The translations under genes were made by a program, and so were the position numbers. Below, piece after piece: positions 53,169 through 62,386 of a stretch of 64,000 nucleotides of DNA (positions are counted from its first letter, which is position 1; every line of letters begins with the position of its first letter). The notes under the pieces are model-generated. The model did not search any database. It was not told where the DNA came from and was given only the letters and a program-made list of their open reading frames with translations. The stretch comes from Sporosarcina sp. PTS2304 (GTDB taxonomy: Bacteria; Bacillota; Bacilli; Bacillales_A; Planococcaceae), in assembly GCF_003351785.1 (NCBI RefSeq), contig NZ_CP031230.1:2017001-2081000 (forward strand), read 5' to 3'.

Positions 53169-54551
53169 TCACTTCTTCAATCGATTTGCGAAGTCGATCA
53201 TTCCACGACTCGACATCGGTCCTTTAATAAGCACAAGAGACTGTTTATTTAAAAGATGATTCAATGAGTGACCAACCTCATGTACGTCTTTAAATATTCT
53301 AATGTCCGCAAGACTCCCTTCCTTTCTTGCTTGTTTGGCTATTTCTTCTGCTTTTTTACCGATAGTTATTAGCGTATGGATATTTCTTTTGGCGATCATA
53401 CTCCCAATTTCCTGATGGTACTTTTTCTCGAAACTCCCTAATCTATTAATATCCCCAAGAATCACGATTACCTGTTTTTCTTTACCGAGCGTATCTACAA
53501 CATTCAAAGCCGCTTCTACAGACGTCGGGTTGTTCGTCCATGTATCATCGATAATCGTACTTCCATTAATTCCATCCGTAAACTCTAGGTGTCTGCCCAT
53601 CGGACGGTAGGATTTTAATCGTGAGATGGCTATTTCTAGCGGCACTCCCAGCTCATGGATCGCAGCCAATGCCGCTAATGCATTGCTTACCTGATGCTCC
53701 CCATACCCTGGGACAAAAACAGGATAACGATTCTGGTCTACTCGGAGAGTGAAATTCATGCCGCCTTTTCCGAATAGTATATTATCAGCTTTAAATTGTG
53801 CGTGTTTGCTTGTTCCGAAATAGATGATTTTCCCCGTAAATGATTGGAGTCGAAGTTTTTTTGTATGAGTATCGTCTGCATTTAAAATGAGTGTGCCTCC
53901 TTTTTGAATGCCTCCTACAATCTCTTCTTTCGCCCGAATATACCCTTCAAGATTTCCACATCCGTCTAGATGATGAACTCCTATAGTCGTAATGATTCCG
54001 ATGGTCGGTTGATAGATTAAACATTGATGTGTAATATTCCCTGTATTGCCGAGTCCATGTTCAAAAACCGCCACTTCCGTATTCTCATCAATCCCCATTA
54101 AATAAGGCAGGGAACGTCTCGGTTCATTCTGACTACTAATGGACGCCTGAACATTCCAAGTCGCTTCAAGTATATGTTTGATCATATCTTTTGTTGTTGT
54201 TTTTCCGCATGTGCCTGTAATCGTCACAACTGGTATATCAAATTGACCGCGGTAGTAAGTGATGAACTTCCAATAAGACTGAACCAAACTTTTCACTTGT
54301 AAGATCGTGATCGTTTTCGGTACGTTTCTTACTTCACTAAAAGGCTTATCTGTAATAAGTAAAGAAGGCCCTTTTCTATCGATTGCTTCCCAATCTATTA
54401 CGTCATCTCTGCTAATAAATAGCAAAGAATGGCGCTTTGTATGATCGTGGCGGTTATAATAAATGGCATCTTCTACTATCCAATCTTCAGAGCCCGTAAT
54501 TATGATGCCATCTAATAATTTTCTTATATCTTTTACTTTTATAGGCTTCAA
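53169..54551 (-). CDS. MurF-like ligase 1
   Basis: A 460-residue Mur ligase-family protein. The central domain begins at the P-loop TGTCGKTTTK (about residue 111), followed by EHGLGNTGNITH and GIITTIGVHHLD; the C-terminal domain has IIDDTWTNNPTSVEAAL, equivalent to the DDSYNANP region of MurF, and ends in KGPMSSRGM. The N-terminal domain is short. It is not the normal murF: there is no ddl or murE nearby and a close paralogue is upstream. TTG start overlaps the previous stop by four bases with AAGGAAG upstream. Likely ATP-dependent amide ligase with an unknown acceptor, in a spore-coat-type locus. Confidence 0.83.
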   Translation of the reverse strand: MKPIKVKDIRKLLDGIIITGSEDWIVEDAIYYNRHDHTKRHSLLFISRDDVIDWEAIDRKGPSLLITDKPFSEVRNVPKTITILQVKSLVQSYWKFITYYRGQFDIPVVTITGTCGKTTTKDMIKHILEATWNVQASISSQNEPRRSLPYLMGIDENTEVAVFEHGLGNTGNITHQCLIYQPTIGIITTIGVHHLDGCGNLEGYIRAKEEIVGGIQKGGTLILNADDTHTKKLRLQSFTGKIIYFGTSKHAQFKADNILFGKGGMNFTLRVDQNRYPVFVPGYGEHQVSNALAALAAIHELGVPLEIAISRLKSYRPMGRHLEFTDGINGSTIIDDTWTNNPTSVEAALNVVDTLGKEKQVIVILGDINRLGSFEKKYHQEIGSMIAKRNIHTLITIGKKAEEIAKQARKEGSLADIRIFKDVHEVGHSLNHLLNKQSLVLIKGPMSSRGMIDFANRLKK

Positions 54552-55948
54552 TCACGTACTTCCTTTCCATCTCTATTTCTCTTTAATAGAATGGACAACT
54601 TTTTAATTGTCTCACTATACATATCTCCTTTAATAAGAACAAGAGTATCTTCATGGAGCAGTTGTGTAAGTAGTTGGTAAGCAGGTAAAGGGTGTGTAAA
54701 CATATGCACTTCCATGAACGGATTGTGTTTAAGAGCTGATTCTCCCATTCCTTTCGCATGTTGTCCCATTGTGATCAAGACGTCGATCGCGCTATTTGCA
54801 ATAATCTCTCCTGCTCGATCGTGGATCACATTCCCCCATGAACCTAAATCCGTAATCGTCCCAATGATTGCGATTTTTTTCCGACCTGCTCCGATGTCTT
54901 GTAATACATTTACGGCTGCTTCAAGAGAGGTTGTCGTAATGCTCCACGTATCATCAATAACAGTACATCCATTGATCCCTTCGAAAAGCTGTAATTGCAT
55001 TTCCATAGGACGAAATGAATGAAGACGCAACGCAATTTCACCTAAACTTATATTCAGTTGATGAACTGCCGCGATAGCTGCTAATGCATTGTATACTTGA
55101 TGCACTCCAAGTCCGGGTACGTACATTCGTTGTTTTTCATTTTTATAGTTGACAGTCATACTCATGCCACCAGACGAGTAGGATATATCGATTGCACGAT
55201 AATCACAAGGTGTGTAGATGCCAAATGTTACAAGAGTTCCTGGGAAATTAGCCATGCCGAGTGTCTGTGTATTATAATCGTCAACATTAACAATTAATAC
55301 ACCGTCCGGTTCAAGTACCTTACACATCTCTCCTTTTGCGGCAATATAGCCTTCTATTGTTTTGCAATAATCCAAGTGGTGTTCCCCTATATTTGTAATA
55401 ATCCCAATGGTCGGCTTGAAATACGCAGCAGCGTTAGTAATATCCCCCGGTGCTCCAACAGCCGTTTCAAAAACAGCGGCATCTGTTGAATCGTCCATAC
55501 TTAGCAAATAGGTTAAATGAGCAGTTCGGGAATTGCTAGTACTGCGTGTACTAGCTATCATATGATCTGACGTCAATAAGTGGCGAATCATTTCCTTCGT
55601 GGTCGTTTTTCCTGATGTACCGGTCACAGCAATCACAGGTATATCTATACTGTCCCTGTAGTAGTTAACAAATTTCCAATAAGCATCATCTACATTTTTC
55701 ACTTGAATAATCGTTACACCTTCTACAATTTCATTTGCCCTGACTTTTCGATCTGTTACAATCGCAATTGGAAAAAAGGAGTTAAATCGTTTCCAATCAA
55801 TGATTCTTCCTTTTAAAAACAACAATGTCTGAGGATGTTTAACTTGTTTTAAACGATAGGCACCATACCTGATCAGCCAATCCTTTTTTCCATGCAACAA
55901 CTTCCCTCCTACAATCCCGCAAACAGATTCCACGGATAATGGTCTCAT
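54548..55948 (-). CDS. MurF-like ligase 2
   Basis: Paralogue of the downstream ligase, 466 residues, with P-loop TGTSGKTTTK, ETAVGAPGDITNA, GIITNIGEHHLD, and VIDDTWSITTTSLEAA in place of the usual asparagine-rich MurF loop. Both share the unusual YWKF-YYR segment just before the P-loop. I start at ATG 55948, since AGGAGG lies directly upstream and within the longer reading frame. It is first in a two-gene operon and divergent from the lipoprotein gene at 56086. Substrate unknown. Confidence 0.83.
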   Translation of the reverse strand: MRPLSVESVCGIVGGKLLHGKKDWLIRYGAYRLKQVKHPQTLLFLKGRIIDWKRFNSFFPIAIVTDRKVRANEIVEGVTIIQVKNVDDAYWKFVNYYRDSIDIPVIAVTGTSGKTTTKEMIRHLLTSDHMIASTRSTSNSRTAHLTYLLSMDDSTDAAVFETAVGAPGDITNAAAYFKPTIGIITNIGEHHLDYCKTIEGYIAAKGEMCKVLEPDGVLIVNVDDYNTQTLGMANFPGTLVTFGIYTPCDYRAIDISYSSGGMSMTVNYKNEKQRMYVPGLGVHQVYNALAAIAAVHQLNISLGEIALRLHSFRPMEMQLQLFEGINGCTVIDDTWSITTTSLEAAVNVLQDIGAGRKKIAIIGTITDLGSWGNVIHDRAGEIIANSAIDVLITMGQHAKGMGESALKHNPFMEVHMFTHPLPAYQLLTQLLHEDTLVLIKGDMYSETIKKLSILLKRNRDGKEVRD

Positions 55949-56085
55949 CTTTTCACTTCCTCCTAGCATAGTCTATGCCGCTTCTTGAACTACGAATGGA
56001 CAAAAAGCTTACGCAACTAAGAAAAAGAAGGAATCGTAACTTATTTATGCTTAGGCCGTCTAACGGTACAAGGGGGTGGGGCAAA

Positions 56086-56442
56086 GTGAAATATTCATAC
56101 TTTTTCTTAATCGTGCTATCAGCTATACTAGTAGCAGGTTGCGCAAATAAAACTAGCTTAGAACCTACAGATCATGTGGATAACTATGATGATGTCAGAG
56201 TTGTTGCATGGGCATATGTAAAGGAAAAAGGTTGGGACACTACAGCTGAAGATGACTGGCATAGCGCAGATGTAAAAGAAACCATTGCCGATAATCGATA
56301 CGTTCTATTGGATAAAAAGTATAAAAACCAAGAAGTTTTAGTCGTTTCTTTTAAAGATGTAAAAAACGTTGTTACTGGGACACCCGAAATCGTTGTTGAC
56401 TCAAATACTTATGAAGTCATTGGTTATATGCCAACTGAATAA
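56086..56442 (+). CDS. Small lipoprotein
   Basis: A 118-residue protein with a typical lipoprotein signal (YFFLIVLSAILVAGC, cysteine at about residue 17) and a mature domain of about 100 residues with no recognised family; WAYVKEKGW and TPEIVVDSNTYEVIGYMP suggest a PepSY- or YjgB-like small beta fold. I start at GTG 56086 with GGGGGTGGGG upstream; the extension to 55975 is not supported. It is divergent from the MurF-like operon and is followed by repeat copy C. Confidence 0.7.
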   Translation: MKYSYFFLIVLSAILVAGCANKTSLEPTDHVDNYDDVRVVAWAYVKEKGWDTTAEDDWHSADVKETIADNRYVLLDKKYKNQEVLVVSFKDVKNVVTGTPEIVVDSNTYEVIGYMPTE

Positions 56443-56617
56443 GTAATGACTATTTCCGAGACAACATCTGCACTCTAAGCAATAGAGAGTCGTTTTTACA
56501 AAATGCTTAATCAAGAAACGAATCAGATTATCAAGTATACAGAAAATAATAATCTTGTTTATTCAAAGAAATTGGTTTTTGGAAATGAGATGCCTGAACG
56601 GAGAGTTGTAGAATTAA

Positions 56618-56765
56618 TGTACGTGTTAGGATTCTCCCTACAGAACCGGACGCTTTCTGGAGTCCGGAAGCGCAAGCCGCAAGACACTAAGGGTCAGCCT
56701 CTCCTCGTCCTCCAAAACTCGTCGGGTTGCAACGCACATCAACATGTCAGACATACTCATTGCAT
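56618..56765 (+). repeat. Dispersed repeat copy C
   Basis: Forward copy: GTACGTGTTAGGATTCTCC, ACAGAACCGGACGCTTTC, GGAAGCGCAAGCCGC, AAGACACTAAGGGTCAGC. The hairpin arm seen in copy B is mostly missing. It occupies the 362-base gap 56443-56804; no gene is seen there. Confidence 0.75.
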
Positions 56766-56804
56766 TTGTATCATTAAATATAAAACTATGAGCAATCCAA
56801 TCCT

Positions 56805-58973
56805 TTATTCTGAAAATAAATTATCTATAAACTTCACCGTGTCAAACATATTTGTTTTACTTGCCCCCTTCACAAGAATCGTATCATTCTCTTTAATAAG
56901 ATTCGGCAGTAATGCATGTAATTTCTCGCGATCTGTAAAATGATAAATATTCTCCGCTTTCATTCCTTTCAACTGCGCCTGCATCCCTATTTCCTCTGTT
57001 CTAAAACCGTACGTAATCAGAACATCTATCCCTTGTTGTTGAATATACTCTCCTATCTTCTGATATTCTTTTTGGCGCAGATCACCTAATTCCCTCATTT
57101 GACCAATCACCGCTATTTTTCTATCTTTTGCAAGATTCACTAAAACATCTATAGCAGCGCGTACACCCTCAGGATGAGAATGCACAGTATCATCAATAAG
57201 AGTAATATGATCTCTGCAGTCATATATTGTTAAGCGTCTAGGTGGCTTTTTGAAAAGCAATCCCATTTTAATTTCCATAGGAGAAAATCCAAAATGGTCA
57301 GCAATCGCAATAGCAGCCAATGCATTATATACATGATGCTCACCGAAAATAGGTATGAACAGTTCTAATTCTTCGTGTTTTAACAGCATCTTAAACGTCA
57401 TTCCTTGCTCGACGTATTGTACGTCATACGCACGATAATCAGCTTCTTTATGAATACCAATCGTCAACGTCTGTCCTTTAAACATTTCAGTTTCTAAAAA
57501 TTTTGAGTTTTCATTATCCATATTTAAACATAGTACTCCAAATTGATCCATGCCGTGTATTAATTCTGATTTAGCCTTTGCGACATTTCTCGGATCACCG
57601 TCAAAATTTCCAACATGAGCTAACCCAATATTTGTCACGATGGCGACAGTAGGTTGAATGATTCGACAGTGCTCAGTAATAACACCTGGGTAGGCCATGC
57701 CGTATTCCAAAACGACTGCTTGGTGAGATGAATTAATTTCTTCAGCATGTTTTTTCGTATGTTCTGTCGTATTCCAATAATCTTTTGATTCGAAGACCTT
57801 CCATTTCTTTGAAAGAATCGATGATAAGAAAGCTTTAGTCGTTGTCTTTCCCGCACTTCCTGTAATAGCGATTATCGGTACTTCTTGTTTGTTTCGTAAT
57901 TTCCTTCGTTTAGCTTCCTTAATCTTTTTTTGTATGGTTTGTTGGTTTTTCGCAATATATTGGGCATATAGAATCGTATTTTTAACAACATCTAATTCCA
58001 GATAGAATGCAGGTGGACAACCAGGGCGCCAGTTCACTTCATAAATCCAAAATTTTTGGCGTTCATCCATGCCTATATCCACACCAATTTCATCTATCAT
58101 TTCACCAAAAATCTCCATTTGAAGTTTATCTAAATGAGTAGCCAAAGCTATTGAGAAATACTCTAATTTCTTTTTAATATTAAACGCGTCTTCGTTAAAT
58201 TCTTGTTCTAAAAAAGGATCTAAATAGTTGGTATAGCCACCACTATTAATATTTGCGATAATCGAGCCTTTAGGAGCCACGCGGGGGTAAATCGTTGTAA
58301 TTACCCATTCTCCTTCTCCATTTTTTTGGACATGCAATCTAAAATCGAATACTTGCCCGGATTGAGTGACCGATTGGATATAAGGTTGAATGATAAATGT
58401 TTCCCTAGCCAACTGTTTGTTTACAAACTCTTTTAATTGATTTTCGGTGTATAGGTTATTCACGCCTTCCCCATTCACAATACATCTGCCATTTTCTTGA
58501 ACGATGAAAAATATTCCTTTTCCTTTCCGTCCATCAATTGGCTTGAATACGACTTTTTCAAAAGCGGCCATAAATCGCAAAACATGGTCTGAATTTTTCA
58601 CCACTTCTGTCGGAATTAAATAATTCGCAAAGTCTTTCGCTTCATGTAAACGACGATTAACACTCCACTTATTCCCAATAGAATACGTCGTAAATGGTAT
58701 ATCTTGCTTCAATCTATCGATGACGTTCTTCGCCTTCATCAGTTTCTCTGGACTACCTGCATTGTAAATAACGTCTGGAAAAGGCATAGTCGCAGTCTTC
58801 CATTCCCCGTTTTTATACACTTGTCCTCTAATCGTTTGATGCAAAAAATTTACTTCTCCTGGTGAAAAATAATAAAACTGTGCTCCTTCTGCTTCCGCCA
58901 CAGCCGCGAACGCATATGCTTTCACAACGGTTTTAGGATCTTTGCGATGATGCAGCATACCTATTAACGTCAT
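56805..58973 (-). CDS. YheC/YheD-type ATP-grasp fused to a MurF-like ligase
   Basis: A 722-residue fusion. Residues about 1-345 match the spore-coat-associated YheC/YheD ATP-grasp family (FKPIDGRKGKGIFFI, YIQSVTQSGQVFDFRLHVQK, EIGVDIGMD and EVNWRPGCPP). A basic linker at about 350-365 leads into a Mur ligase: P-loop TGSAGKTTTK near residue 373, EYGMAYPGVITEH, IVTNIGLAHVG, LIDDTVHSHPEG and the terminal VKGASKTNMF. This is the domain order of cyanophycin synthetase, which couples an ATP-grasp to a Mur ligase. I start at ATG 58973, spaced properly from AAAGGAG. Function unknown; probably makes a peptide bond on a spore-surface compound. Confidence 0.85.
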   Translation of the reverse strand: MTLIGMLHHRKDPKTVVKAYAFAAVAEAEGAQFYYFSPGEVNFLHQTIRGQVYKNGEWKTATMPFPDVIYNAGSPEKLMKAKNVIDRLKQDIPFTTYSIGNKWSVNRRLHEAKDFANYLIPTEVVKNSDHVLRFMAAFEKVVFKPIDGRKGKGIFFIVQENGRCIVNGEGVNNLYTENQLKEFVNKQLARETFIIQPYIQSVTQSGQVFDFRLHVQKNGEGEWVITTIYPRVAPKGSIIANINSGGYTNYLDPFLEQEFNEDAFNIKKKLEYFSIALATHLDKLQMEIFGEMIDEIGVDIGMDERQKFWIYEVNWRPGCPPAFYLELDVVKNTILYAQYIAKNQQTIQKKIKEAKRRKLRNKQEVPIIAITGSAGKTTTKAFLSSILSKKWKVFESKDYWNTTEHTKKHAEEINSSHQAVVLEYGMAYPGVITEHCRIIQPTVAIVTNIGLAHVGNFDGDPRNVAKAKSELIHGMDQFGVLCLNMDNENSKFLETEMFKGQTLTIGIHKEADYRAYDVQYVEQGMTFKMLLKHEELELFIPIFGEHHVYNALAAIAIADHFGFSPMEIKMGLLFKKPPRRLTIYDCRDHITLIDDTVHSHPEGVRAAIDVLVNLAKDRKIAVIGQMRELGDLRQKEYQKIGEYIQQQGIDVLITYGFRTEEIGMQAQLKGMKAENIYHFTDREKLHALLPNLIKENDTILVKGASKTNMFDTVKFIDNLFSE

Positions 58974-59014
58974 AGACATTCTCCTTTTTTATAACTTTGC
59001 TTATAGTACATTCA

Positions 59015-59140
59015 TAAATTTAAAAGCGAGGTAGGCGATGAAAAAGCGGGTGAATATGGCGATCGGATGGAATGATGCAGACTTGGATTGTCTTGCTTAA
59101 GACGATATGCTTTCCGGATAATAAACAGGCTTAATAGTAA
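59015..59140 (-). repeat. Dispersed repeat copy F
   Basis: Partial reverse copy: AAAAGCGAGGTAGGCGAT matches copy E at 62980, followed by GACTTGGATTGTCTTGC, GACGATATGCTTTCCGG. Located between the fusion gene and the CotZ relative. Confidence 0.65.
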
Positions 59141-59152
59141 CTAAAAATATCG

Positions 59153-59557
59153 CTACGTCTTGGATTCAATAATCGGAAGCGGACGATCTACTAACTTCGG
59201 GGATAAGGGAATAATTGCACAGAAACAGCAACTATCTACGAGTATGCAGTGCGAAGTTTTTTTAAGAGCATATAGATCTTCTGGATTGTAAGCTGGATGC
59301 CCTTCCATATCTACCGGCTGAAGCATAGATAAGCGCACTAACGAGCAATCTTCGTACATTTTATCCAAACGAAAGTAGGAAGTAATCCCCCCGTCACTTA
59401 TGACTGACAGTGATTGTTCCTTCGTCTGCAACATAAAAGGTATCGTATCCGGTAATGATACATCACAAATAAATTGAAAATCCTTCCCGAATGTTGAAAG
59501 GAGTAGTTGCTCATTCCACAATGTGTGTAATGCGCTGTTGAGACAACATTCTTTCAT
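59153..59557 (-). CDS. CotZ/CotY-like spore coat protein
   Basis: A 134-residue protein whose C-terminal third matches the CotY/CotZ outer-coat family: CILVDSCCFCAIIPLSPKLV, with DTIPFML and SYFRLDKMYEDCSLVRL upstream in the same order as CotZ. Seven or more cysteines would allow disulfide crosslinking into the coat or crust. It is 35 bases downstream of ATP-grasp gene 1 in the same operon; GGAGGGAGGG precedes the ATG. Expression is presumably in the mother cell. Confidence 0.75.
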   Translation of the reverse strand: MKECCLNSALHTLWNEQLLLSTFGKDFQFICDVSLPDTIPFMLQTKEQSLSVISDGGITSYFRLDKMYEDCSLVRLSMLQPVDMEGHPAYNPEDLYALKKTSHCILVDSCCFCAIIPLSPKLVDRPLPIIESKT

Positions 59558-59592
59558 CTACTTTTCCCTCCCTCCTATGAAAGATATGTGTA

Positions 59593-60801
59593 TTAAATAG
59601 GTTCTATATAATATTTGATCAACCGAATTGCTTGTTCAGCCCTACTTTTTGCTTCTGTTTCGGTCTTACCCACTGCCATAACATATCCATACCGATACCC
59701 CATAGATATAGCAGGCATCACGATCTCACCAATAGCGGGCTTTATGTGTACATTGACAACACCGGGAGAAGATTCCGCTTGTTTCACACCTTTGACTTTC
59801 AGTAAATAGCCGTAAGTAGTAAACGTAATATAGGATGTATAGACAGGACGATTTTCCGTTCGGATGAAATTAGGAGTCTCACCTAGGTATAACTTAATCG
59901 TTTCTTCCACCAAATTGATACCTGTAGATTCTTCAATCATTCGGTTCATTGCTCCGCCGGAAATCCGCGGATTAATTTCTATTAATCTCCATCCTTTATC
60001 TGTATAACGCATTTCCACATGACATGCCCCATGATGAAGCCCTATTTTTTTCATGATGGACTGTATTGTTTCTGTAAGTTCTACATACATGATGTCCTCC
60101 ATATTCACTAGCACATTGTAAGCTGTCACGATAAAACTTATACGTTTCGTAATTTCTTGCTGAATAACTGCAACAATTACAGGTTTGCCATTACACACTA
60201 CTACTTCAATGACATATTGAGTTCCTTCTACATACTCTTCCACGATGCTTGACTGATTTGGAAATCGGCTGGATAATTTCTTTTTCGCCAACTCAAAGTC
60301 TTGATCATTTTCAATACAATACACATTCTTGGAACCTGTAGATAGAGGGTTTTTTATAATTACTGGAAACTTCAATGTAGTTTGTTCTGTCAACTTTCCA
60401 ATAAATTCATTGGAAATAATTGTGAAATCGCAATTCGTTGGATCATCTAATAATGCCGTTCGCGTGCCTATTTTGTCTTCCATTCGTTGCATGGCTCGCC
60501 AAGATATACGTGTTCGGCAAAACTCGTTTGATAATGAAGCTGCAAGTGAAACATAAGGTTCTACAAAACTGACAAGTAAGCGAATTGCATATATGTCTGA
60601 CCATTCGATTATTTTTCTCTTAATCATCTCCCTTTCCATTGATTCCATATGTACCACATGATCAATGGAGTAGAATTCATTGCTTTTGCGCTGTTTCCGA
60701 TCTGTCATAAGGATAGTTTTATAGCCTAATCGCCTAGTTGCTGAAATGGCATCTTGACTGGATCCTGACGTAGATGCACCGAGAAATACTATCGCCTCCA
60801 A
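59593..60801 (-). CDS. ATP-grasp ligase 1
   Basis: A protein of about 402 residues with the ATP-grasp fold: an N-terminal Rossmann-like part (IVFLGASTSGSSQDAI), the ATP-binding lysine in FPVIIKNPLSTGSKNV, IVEEYVEGTQYVIEVVV, and the Mg-binding EMRYTDKGWRLIEINPRISG. This resembles dipeptide ligases of the BacD type and carbamoyl-phosphate synthase-like ATP-grasp proteins. I place the start at TTG 60801 after GAAGGGGAAG; the reading frame extends to 60819. It lies upstream of the CotZ-like gene and is divergent from its paralogue. Probably ligates amino acids. Confidence 0.82.
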   Translation of the reverse strand: MEAIVFLGASTSGSSQDAISATRRLGYKTILMTDRKQRKSNEFYSIDHVVHMESMEREMIKRKIIEWSDIYAIRLLVSFVEPYVSLAASLSNEFCRTRISWRAMQRMEDKIGTRTALLDDPTNCDFTIISNEFIGKLTEQTTLKFPVIIKNPLSTGSKNVYCIENDQDFELAKKKLSSRFPNQSSIVEEYVEGTQYVIEVVVCNGKPVIVAVIQQEITKRISFIVTAYNVLVNMEDIMYVELTETIQSIMKKIGLHHGACHVEMRYTDKGWRLIEINPRISGGAMNRMIEESTGINLVEETIKLYLGETPNFIRTENRPVYTSYITFTTYGYLLKVKGVKQAESSPGVVNVHIKPAIGEIVMPAISMGYRYGYVMAVGKTETEAKSRAEQAIRLIKYYIEPI

Positions 60802-60929
60802 CACACTTCCCCTTCTCAAATTATAATTCTCTCTATGTATTTGTATGTATCCATGCTACAAGTGACATAGGCAATTGATGTTTTCAAGATAGTACTCTTA
60901 GCCATGGCATCTAACTAGGTTCTTTATCA

Positions 60930-60971
60930 ACTCCTTCATACGATACAAAGAGTCTCTGATTATGAAGGAGT
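60930..60971. promoter_or_regulatory. Inverted repeat over the divergent promoter and ribosome site
   Basis: ACTCCTTCAT (60930-60939) and ATGAAGGAGT (60962-60971) are exact inverses 22 bases apart. The right arm contains the Shine-Dalgarno of ATP-grasp gene 2. CATACGAT (60937-60944) resembles a SigE -10 box (CATACAnT), without a convincing -35. If transcription begins there the repeat acts as DNA (operator); if it begins further upstream, as an RNA hairpin that hides the ribosome site. Confidence 0.45.
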
Positions 60972-60978
60972 GGATTTC

Positions 60979-62202
60979 TTGAAAACTATCATCTTTATCG
61001 GGACAAATAAATCTGGTTCCAGTAGAGAAGCTGTCCAGGCTGCCGTGCGTCTTGGATACTTTACCGTTTTATTTACCCAAAATGAAAAACAGATCCGTCA
61101 GCGGAGAGAGTACACAGATATCCACGAAATGACATTTGTCGATATCACTTCTCTGTCTGCTATGAAAAAAGAAGTGGCCAAATTACAGGCGAGAGGAAAT
61201 GAAGTGATAACAATCGTCAGCTTTATCGATTCCTATGTAGCGACAGCAAGTAAACTTTGTGAAGAATTTTGTCCGAACGGAACTTCTGCCATGGCCGCAG
61301 AAATTATGGAAAGTAAATCATTGACTAGGGAACGGCTTGCAGATCAACCGTATACTCCAGCCCATTTCACGCTGTCACCTGGAGAAAGTCCTGAACTACC
61401 TGCATTAAACCATTTATCTTCTTATCCTCTAATCGTAAAAATCTCTTCATCGACCGGCTCAAAGAACGTCTTAAAAGTATATAATCAAAAGGAAATGTAC
61501 CGGGCAGTTGACATGTTTCAGAGAAAAACACCTGAAGAAGCGATTATTATAGAAGAATTTATTGAAGGAGATCAATATTTAGTCGAAGCGATGATTTGTG
61601 ATGGTTCAGTCAACATAATAGGAGTGATCGAACAAGAGATTACGATCGGAAAACGTTTCATCATTACAGGATACGGTGTATTAGGACACGTGCCTCATGA
61701 ATTGCACGATAGTATTAAGGATGTTCTTGAATCTATCCAAGAAACGCTTAACATACGGAACGGGGCTCTTCATCTGGAGCTACGCAAAACGAAAAGTGGT
61801 TGGCGTTTAATCGAAATCAATCCCCGGATTTCAGGCGGAGCGATGAATAGTATGTTAAAAGTTGCGTTCGGTTTTGATGTAGTTGAGGAAACTCTCAAAT
61901 TATACGTAGGCGATGTACCGAACTTGACGCCTATGCATCAGCGGTACGTATATACACAATATGTCATTGTAGATCAGAAAGGAATTTTGGAGAAAGTTAC
62001 AGGAAAAGGACGGGCAATGAAGTCAGCAGGTGTAAAAGAAGTTTATATTAAACCTAAAAAAGGAACGTGGCTTACTCCTCCATTATCTATGGGGCATCGC
62101 TATGCGTATGTCATTGCATCAGGAGACACACTAGAAGAAGCAAAAGCACTAGCGAAATCTGCTGCTCAACATATACAATTCCACCTCCAACTAAACGACT
62201 GA
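60979..62202 (+). CDS. ATP-grasp ligase 2
   Basis: Paralogue of ATP-grasp ligase 1, 407 residues, conserved over its full length: KTIIFIGTNKSGSSREAV, YPLIVKISSSTGSKNVLKV, IIIEEFIEGDQYLVEAMI, HLELRKTKSGWRLIEINPR. Catalytic lysine, acidic and arginine residues are retained. TTG at 60979 follows GAAGGAG by eight bases. It is divergent from ligase 1 across a 177-base region and upstream of the cupin gene. The two genes may use the same acceptor in succession. Confidence 0.82.
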   Translation: MKTIIFIGTNKSGSSREAVQAAVRLGYFTVLFTQNEKQIRQRREYTDIHEMTFVDITSLSAMKKEVAKLQARGNEVITIVSFIDSYVATASKLCEEFCPNGTSAMAAEIMESKSLTRERLADQPYTPAHFTLSPGESPELPALNHLSSYPLIVKISSSTGSKNVLKVYNQKEMYRAVDMFQRKTPEEAIIIEEFIEGDQYLVEAMICDGSVNIIGVIEQEITIGKRFIITGYGVLGHVPHELHDSIKDVLESIQETLNIRNGALHLELRKTKSGWRLIEINPRISGGAMNSMLKVAFGFDVVEETLKLYVGDVPNLTPMHQRYVYTQYVIVDQKGILEKVTGKGRAMKSAGVKEVYIKPKKGTWLTPPLSMGHRYAYVIASGDTLEEAKALAKSAAQHIQFHLQLND

Positions 62203-62204
62203 CG

Positions 62205-62305
62205 AGTGGAATGTATGAAGTTACGCTGACTTGGATTGTCCTGCGACTTGCTTAGACGATACGATTTCTGAAAGGAGAATCCTAACGTCTACACTACCTC
62301 TACAC
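62205..62305 (-). repeat. Dispersed repeat copy D
   Basis: Reverse copy: GTTACGCTGACTTGGATTGT, GCGACTTGCTTAGACGATAC, GATTTCTGAAAGGAGAATCC, ending with CTAACG. It lies between ligase 2 and the cupin gene. Confidence 0.7.
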
Positions 62306-62386
62306 CTACTCGTCAGAAGCATCTCATTTTCTGTACACTTCTTTAGACATTTTGCATATGTTAAGTAGACAAAGAACACGAAAGGA

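Noticed and set aside
53169..55948. Housekeeping murF/murE genes
   Set aside because: They are tandem paralogues with altered asparagine loops, lack cell-wall neighbours such as ddl or mraY, and lie in a coat-type locus.
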